The notes under the pieces: generated by a model
What the model was told of the DNA's origin: nothing
Databases searched by the model: none
What the model saw: only the letters and a program-made list of their open reading frames with translations
Shown here: piece after piece, positions 59,499 to 64,000 of the stretch
How the letters are laid out: every line of letters starts with the position of its first letter
How positions within the stretch are numbered: the first letter of the stretch is position 1
Origin: Flaccisagitta enflata
Taxonomy: Eukaryota; Chaetognatha; Sagittoidea; Aphragmophora
Direction of reading: 5' to 3'
Length of the DNA: 64,000 nucleotides
NCBI GenBank assembly: GCA_965153355.1
Contig: OZ231126.1
Location: forward strand, 56,110,001-56,174,000
Translations under genes and position numbers: made by a program

Positions 59499-59594
<96 letters not shown>
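59497..59594 (+). repeat. (TTG)n microsatellite
   Basis: About 31 uninterrupted units. Confidence 0.97.
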
Positions 59595-59791
59595 GAGATG
59601 TCATTCCAAATGCTGCAGCTGTCGTTGTTGTTAATGGAAGCGGTCTTCGTTGTTCACGTTTTTACCTCTGGCAGGGCGGTAGGCAATTATCTTAACTCAA
59701 ATGAGGCATTTGCCATTGCTGATGAGACACTGGAGGGACCGACGGCGAAATGTCATGGGAGCGATTAGAGCTCTTTTCCAGGAAAGACAGA

Positions 59792-59841
<50 letters not shown>
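59792..59841 (+). repeat. (GA)n microsatellite
   Basis: About 24 units; an (AC)8 run follows at 59900. Confidence 0.95.
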
Positions 59842-59842
<1 letters not shown>

Positions 59843-60270
59843 TATGGGACCTGGGATGATGATAAGAGATTGAGATGATGGATCGTCTTCATTCCTTTCA
59901 CACACACACACACACGCCCAAAGTCTTCAGTCTTTTCAGCACGCGAGGATGAGTAATACTTAATCGGCATTCCAATTTCTTGGCATCTTGTTAAAACTTG
60001 CATGTTTCATGTTTTGTAAACAATTAATTCTCGATCGAACTGTTCTCAGAGGGCTGATGAATGTTATTCATTTATAACCAAATAGTAAGCTTTAATGTCA
60101 TGAAATGAAAAAACGTCAAGGGCACAAACCTTGCATTTCATTGAAAGTTTTCCCCCAGTGTGCACTGAGATCAAAAACTCAAAATGTATTTTTGTTTTCA
60201 AGCCATCTTTATACAAAGGATTGAGTAAGCAAATAGTGTTGATTGCACGAATTTACATTTATCGGCGTGA

Positions 60271-60467
60271 TTTTTAGTTGCGGACACGCAACTCTATAAG
60301 AGGCTTTGTCCGTCCGTCGGTCGGTCGGTCGGTTGGTTGGTTGGTCGGTCCGTGGACACAAGTCGAAAAGTGAGGAAATGAGCGTTTTAGAACATATTTA
60401 GTTGCGGACAGATGCATTCCCGCCCCTGCCCACCCATCGGCAACTGATGGCCGTGTATCCGGCCTTG
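60271..60467 (-). repeat. R1 copy r, GTTGC-arm variant
   Basis: Terminal AGTTGCGGACACGCAACT and arm CGGCAACTGATGG with the end GTGTATCCGGCCTTG. The T/A variant pair seen in copy f is also present here. Confidence 0.8.
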
Positions 60468-60786
60468 TTTTATCTGGTAACACTAACCATCTTAGAAATA
60501 TGTAAACCCACCGAGAGAAAGGGGTATAACTCAGCTTAAGGGCAACAAATTGGACAAGAATCAGTGAGATTCTGAAACTGTAGTGAATTTTCTACCATTT
60601 GCCGCCAACCTTGAAGTTGTAGCTCAATCCATTTAGAAGTGGCAAGCAAAAGAAAAACATTACTCATTTTAGAAATAGCAGAAAAAAAGATGCATAAATT
60701 CGCTAGGTTCCTGTTGACAAGTGCATCACTAATTTTACAGTTGCAGTTTAGACTTCTGCATTCATCCTTTCCCAGGGCGGCTGGGC

Positions 60787-60969
60787 AACAGTTCAGACTT
60801 TAACCCCATCAAAAATCTCTGGAATCAAATGAAAGCCATGCAGAGTCAGGATCACTGGTTTGAAAAGAATTGTTTTGAAAGTGTGGAGGAGCATCACCTT
60901 AGTGTTCCCCAGATTCATGCACAAGTCGATGCCGTGTCAAATGAAGGCAGTGGTAGATACCACCAGTGA
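60787..60969 (+). pseudogene. Tc1/mariner-type transposase C-terminal relic
   Basis: Frame from 60787 reads NSSDFNPIKNLWNQMKA, matching the SPDLNPIEN-W-x2-(L/M)K block around the third catalytic acidic residue of Tc1-like DDE transposases (family knowledge). It continues for about 60 codons with a VPQIHAQVDAVSNEG stretch, comparable to the C-terminal end of such transposases, and stops at TGA 60967. The usual Pro before Asp is Ser, and the Glu of PIEN is Lys, so a catalytic-region residue looks lost. The catalytic core upstream was not recognised. This is a dead 3' fragment of an autonomous element, about 260 bp from a miniature Tc1-like element and next to an R1 copy. Confidence 0.72.
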
Positions 60970-61132
60970 CCACACCAAGTATTGAAACGAAGTTTGTTAG
61001 TATTTTATCTCCTTGATCATAAATCAACTTATTTATAAAAGTGAAGGTATACTTTTTTTCCGAGATAGTAAACGCAGTCATTTCCACCCATCTTTGATTA
61101 AAATTCGAACCGTAGATTACATGATCCGGCCA

Positions 61133-61620
61133 CCACTCGCAAACACTGTCGCGTGCGGGTGGGCAGGGGCAGTGATTAAAAAGGCTTATTAAGCTTTTTG
61201 GCAGGTGCAATAATGCAATAACCGCCCGCAAACAGTCAGTGGACAAAACATTATAGGCATATATATCACACCATTAGCTTTGATCCAACTTACTGAAGAC
61301 AAACAAAATCTTGTATGCAATAACTGGAAGTTGAAAATACAGCTGGCTGTAATTTTACAAAATTGGAGCGTTACAGCTGGCTGTAATTCAAACAACCGAT
61401 TATAGCAAACGAGATTTTGTTCATTACAGCCGGCTGTTATTTTAACATCTGACCATTGCTTACATTATTTTGTTTATAAACAGTAAGTTGGATCAAAGTC
61501 AATAGTATGATATATATATACCTATTATGTTTTGTCCATTGACTGTAAATGCCAAAAAAACAAAGCATTACCGACGGACAGACTGACGGACCAACCAATG
61601 GACATAGCGTGCACGCGACT
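61133..61620 (+). repeat. R1 copy s, split by a Tc1-like miniature element
   Basis: TCCGGCCACC start, arm TGTCGCGTGCGGG, box GGGCAGGGGCAGTG, a repeated GCAATAATGCAATAACCGCC segment, then the insertion 61233-61545, and finally TTACCGACGGACAGAC with a terminal GCGTGCACGCGACT. Confidence 0.75.
61233..61545. mobile_element. 313-bp Tc1-like miniature element nested inside an R1 repeat
   Basis: The ends CAGTCAGTGGACAAAACA and (reverse complement) CAGTCAATGGACAAAACA pair over about 63 bp, through ATATATATC and TTTGATCCAACTTACTG. TA follows the right end (61546-61547); the left flank is AA, so one duplication copy may have mutated. Internally, a TTACAGCTGGCTGTAA-like palindrome occurs three times. 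Flanking sequence on both sides belongs to one R1 copy, so the insertion is younger than that R1. Confidence 0.8.
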
Positions 61621-62027
61621 GTCAATAGAAGAGGGTGAGGGAAACGTCAATCTACATTCGACTATAAAGAATCAGTTCATATGAACATGCAATATGAATT
61701 TACCATCTCGTTGTTCAGACTTCATTTGCATAATGCAGTTTCTCTAGACTTTTCTTTAGAACTTCAAAAAAAAAAAAAAAAAAAAAACAAGCAAAGAAAT
61801 ACATTTGATTGAAATTAGCGTAAGTTTCTGTACGCGTAAAAGTAATCAACACAGATTTCTTTGATAGGTCCTCAGTCAATTTGATTTATCTGTACCAATA
61901 TGATACCATAGATATTCTATATGATTGAAATATCTATCACGAATCATTTTAAAAGCGCCCTGGCCCCAGAGCCTAGAGGATAGCACATGCCGCCTGAACC
62001 ACCGAGGCCACGCCGTCGATGATCGCT
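61621..62027. other. No gene; possible tRNA-like head on the minus strand
   Basis: A 23-bp A run at about 61767. Minus strand 62010-61965 holds TGGCCTCGGTGG, close to a Pol III A box, but no B box was found. Confidence 0.4.
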
Positions 62028-62178
62028 AATCTAACACCTTTGTGAGGTAGGGTCCCCATTTGACTTGGAAACAGACATGCTCGTTGGCATGCTTGTTGGC
62101 AAATCTAACACCTTTGTGAAGTAGGGTCCCCATTTGACTTGGAAACATTGGTATGCTCGTTGGTATGCTTGTTGGCAA
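62028..62178 (+). repeat. Tandem duplication, 2 x about 74 bp
   Basis: AATCTAACACCTTTGTGARG...CCCATTTGACTTGGAAACA...GCTTGTTGGCA occurs twice, offset 74 bp, with a few differences. Confidence 0.8.
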
Positions 62179-62839
62179 ATCTTCAATGGATAACCGTTAA
62201 GGTCGGGATTGAGGGACAGTGGAGGTTTTTCAGTTTCCTTTTAGTGGTACCAATATATATCAATGATAGTCATGATACTAAGTAGCTTTATAGTTCAGCA
62301 TTTAACCACTTACGCAAACTGTAAAACTTGAGAATCGACTGCAAGCCCTGCATCTCCTTCATGCGCTTGCGGGAAATGAAACTCGGAATCAACTTTTGAC
62401 GGCACGTTCTCTGATTGTTAGACCAGAGAGGCTGATAAACAGATACAATTGTACATGATTAAACCTCTTGGCTGGTTTGTGTTGCCTAGCAACGTACCTG
62501 ACAGGTCAAGGGTATTTTTCTTAGGAAATAGTCATTTTTAATGACCTACGGCCTAGCCCCGGCGCCCTATTGTTGACGAATCATCGAATTATTAGATTGA
62601 CTTATCAGTGCCCTTTCCGGAGCTGAAAAAGGTCATCAGTTGGTCAACTGTTGATCCTTCTACCTTTGCTCACTGAACGCTGTCAAACATTCCGCCTTGT
62701 CTCCCCTTCCCCCTTTCAATCTAGATATCGTCACTTGATGATATTGATTGTTCCGCTCCTCCAATCAAAACTCAGAAATTCCAAAAATGAGCGACAGTTA
62801 CACATCCACTTCCAACATTGAGATTCCCTCACCTTCTCC
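62179..62839. other. No gene recognised
   Basis: Single-copy flank of R2-E. Confidence 0.65.
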
Positions 62840-62871
62840 GATTTGGACCACTTACCACCATTTATCCTTTT
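62840..62871 (+). repeat. Left copy of 32-bp flank duplicated around R2-E
   Basis: This flank matches 63447-63478 at about 28 of 32 positions, with the last 19 bases (TACCACCATTTATCCTTTT) identical. It is either a long target-site duplication or a pre-existing repeat. Confidence 0.65.
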
Positions 62872-63437
62872 GGGCAGCGGCCCCAAAGGGGTCAATGACC
62901 TATGCTTTCACACATATGGGGAATTTTCTCCTCCTTCTTCTCCTCCTTTGTACCCCCCCCCTCAAAGCCCAGCCTCAAGGCCCAAATTCAAGTCTCGAGG
63001 TCCAAATCCCAGTCTCGAGGCCCAAATCCCAGCCTCAAGGCCCAAATCCTAGCCTGAAGGTCCAAATCCTGGCCTGGAGGCCCAGATTTCAGCCTTGAGG
63101 CCAAAATCTCAACCTGGAAGTCCAAATCCCAGCTTAGAGGGCAAGGCCCCAGCCTCCAGGCCAGGATTTGGGCCTTGAGGCTAGGATTTGGGCCTTGAGG
63201 CTGGGATTTGGGCCTCGAGACTGAGATTTGGACCTTGAGACTGGAATTTGGGCCTCGAGGCTGGGCTTTGAGGGGGGACGGAGGAGGAGGAGGAGGAGAA
63301 GGAGAAAATCCCCCATATGTGTGAAAGCATAGGTCATCGACCCCTTTGGGGCCACTGCCCTGCTCCCCCTTCAACTTCAAGCACAACCTACCGAGCAGGG
63401 CACGGGTACCGCTGACCATCTAACGCTTTTGCGACTA
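62872..63437 (+). mobile_element. R2 family copy E, near-complete palindrome
   Basis: The left arm GGGCAGCGGCCCCAAAGGGG then TCAATGACCTATGCTTTCAC is mirrored at 63299-63357. The 21-bp core (CAAATCCCAGCCTCAAGGCC type) switches orientation near 63165, so almost the whole element folds back. The tail hairpin is CGC-TTTT-GCG. A 32-bp flank is duplicated outside (62840-62871 and 63447-63478). Confidence 0.8.
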
Positions 63438-63446
63438 TTTCCTTTA

Positions 63447-63478
63447 GATTTAGCCAACCTACCACCATTTATCCTTTT
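63447..63478 (+). repeat. Right copy of 32-bp flank duplicated around R2-E
   Basis: See 62840-62871. It begins 9 bp beyond the tail hairpin end GACTAT, which bears on where the true 3' end of R2 lies. Confidence 0.65.
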
Positions 63479-64000
63479 CCCTCATCTTCTCTTCATTTTC
63501 CTCTCTCTCTCACTCTTTTGTTTCCCATCTCGTTGGGCTGCCATCTCTTTTCTTAAATCGCGACGCAGATCGGTCATTAGGGCCTCTGAGAGTCGCGCTG
63601 CGCTCGTTGCCTGGACAAAAGCAGACAATGTCTGCAATACAAATTAAGGTAGAGCGTAAAGAGGCGGGGGAAATGAATTAAGCCAGGAAATCGAGGAGGA
63701 AGAAAGTCTTGAGAGCTGAGACAAGGAAGGAGGCGAAGACAACAATGAAAAAATACCGGAATGAAAAACGGAACTTTTCTTCTTTTTTTTTTTCTTTTTT
63801 GTAAAGATGGAGCCTAGGATGGAAGACTGGAAGATGATATCAAAACATATAGTAAGGATTTATGCTACTGGATCTGCATGCAACAGGATGTCATTGTCAT
63901 TCATACGAGTGAAGGTGTCATTTTGACGTGACTCTGCCAAGAAGAGTCGGGAAGGTGTTTGAGCTATCGCCCCGGCTGGACAACTGAGGGCGTGTTTCTA
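63479..64000. other. No gene recognised at the right edge
   Basis: CTCTCT-rich then purine-rich sequence; nothing supported. Confidence 0.65.

Overview
This window is eukaryotic nuclear DNA from an animal, most likely an invertebrate. The signs are a multi-exon homeobox-type gene with a canonical splice donor, a C2H2 zinc-finger gene, Tc1/mariner- and hAT-type miniature elements, and an extreme load of simple repeats. Long (GA)n/(CT)n tracts recur every 1-2 kb, with (AAAG)n, (GAA)n, (TG)n, (GGAAA)n and (CAGA)n arrays between them. Genus or phylum cannot be fixed from the sequence. There is no operon, CRISPR array or rRNA, and I recognised no tRNA gene.

Only two protein-coding features are convincing. 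On the minus strand, 32935-31384 is a GC-rich first exon of a probable Mnx (HB9/exex-like) homeobox gene. It carries an eh1 Groucho-binding motif, long Ala/His/Asn/Ser tracts, a proline-glycine motif and a Trp motif of the kind that precedes the homeodomain, and it ends at a good GTAAGT donor. I saw no homeodomain exon in the 31 kb of transcriptional downstream (left), so the first intron is probably long and made largely of simple repeats. On the plus strand, 54720-55772 is an intact single-exon 11-finger C2H2 protein. At least two further fingers follow its stop codon as decayed remnants, ended by a dispersed-repeat fragment.

The rest is repeat-derived. Three dispersed families stand out. 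R1 (about 20 copies, typically 100-250 bp) starts with CAAGGCCGGATACACGG, has a (CCGA)n-like core and ends in a short hairpin followed by CTAAAA. R2 (five copies, about 545-740 bp) has long inverted arms starting GGGCAGCGGC, a tandem-repeat core that differs between copies, and a structured 3' tail. R3 has two diverged copies. R1 and R2 share an unusual property: the pairing segments differ from copy to copy, yet stay complementary within each copy. There are also four TIR miniature elements (three Tc1/mariner-like with TA or near-TA flanks, one hAT-like with an 8-bp flank duplication), a Tc1-type transposase relic, and several smaller inverted repeats.

Layout: 1-11 kb simple repeats, a GCTC foldback and R1 copies; 11-13 kb R3 and R2-A; 14.8-15.4 kb a recent 206-bp tandem duplication; 16-31 kb long microsatellites, a (GGAAA) compound minisatellite and more R1; 31.4-32.9 kb Mnx exon 1; 35-39.8 kb (AAAG)n and an 85-87-bp minisatellite; 40-52 kb a dense cluster of R1, R2 and miniature elements; 54.7-56 kb the zinc-finger gene; 56-64 kb R2-D, the Tc1 relic, a nested miniature element and R2-E. 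Apart from the two genes I see no functional system linking genes here. The noteworthy biology lies in the two structured repeat families.
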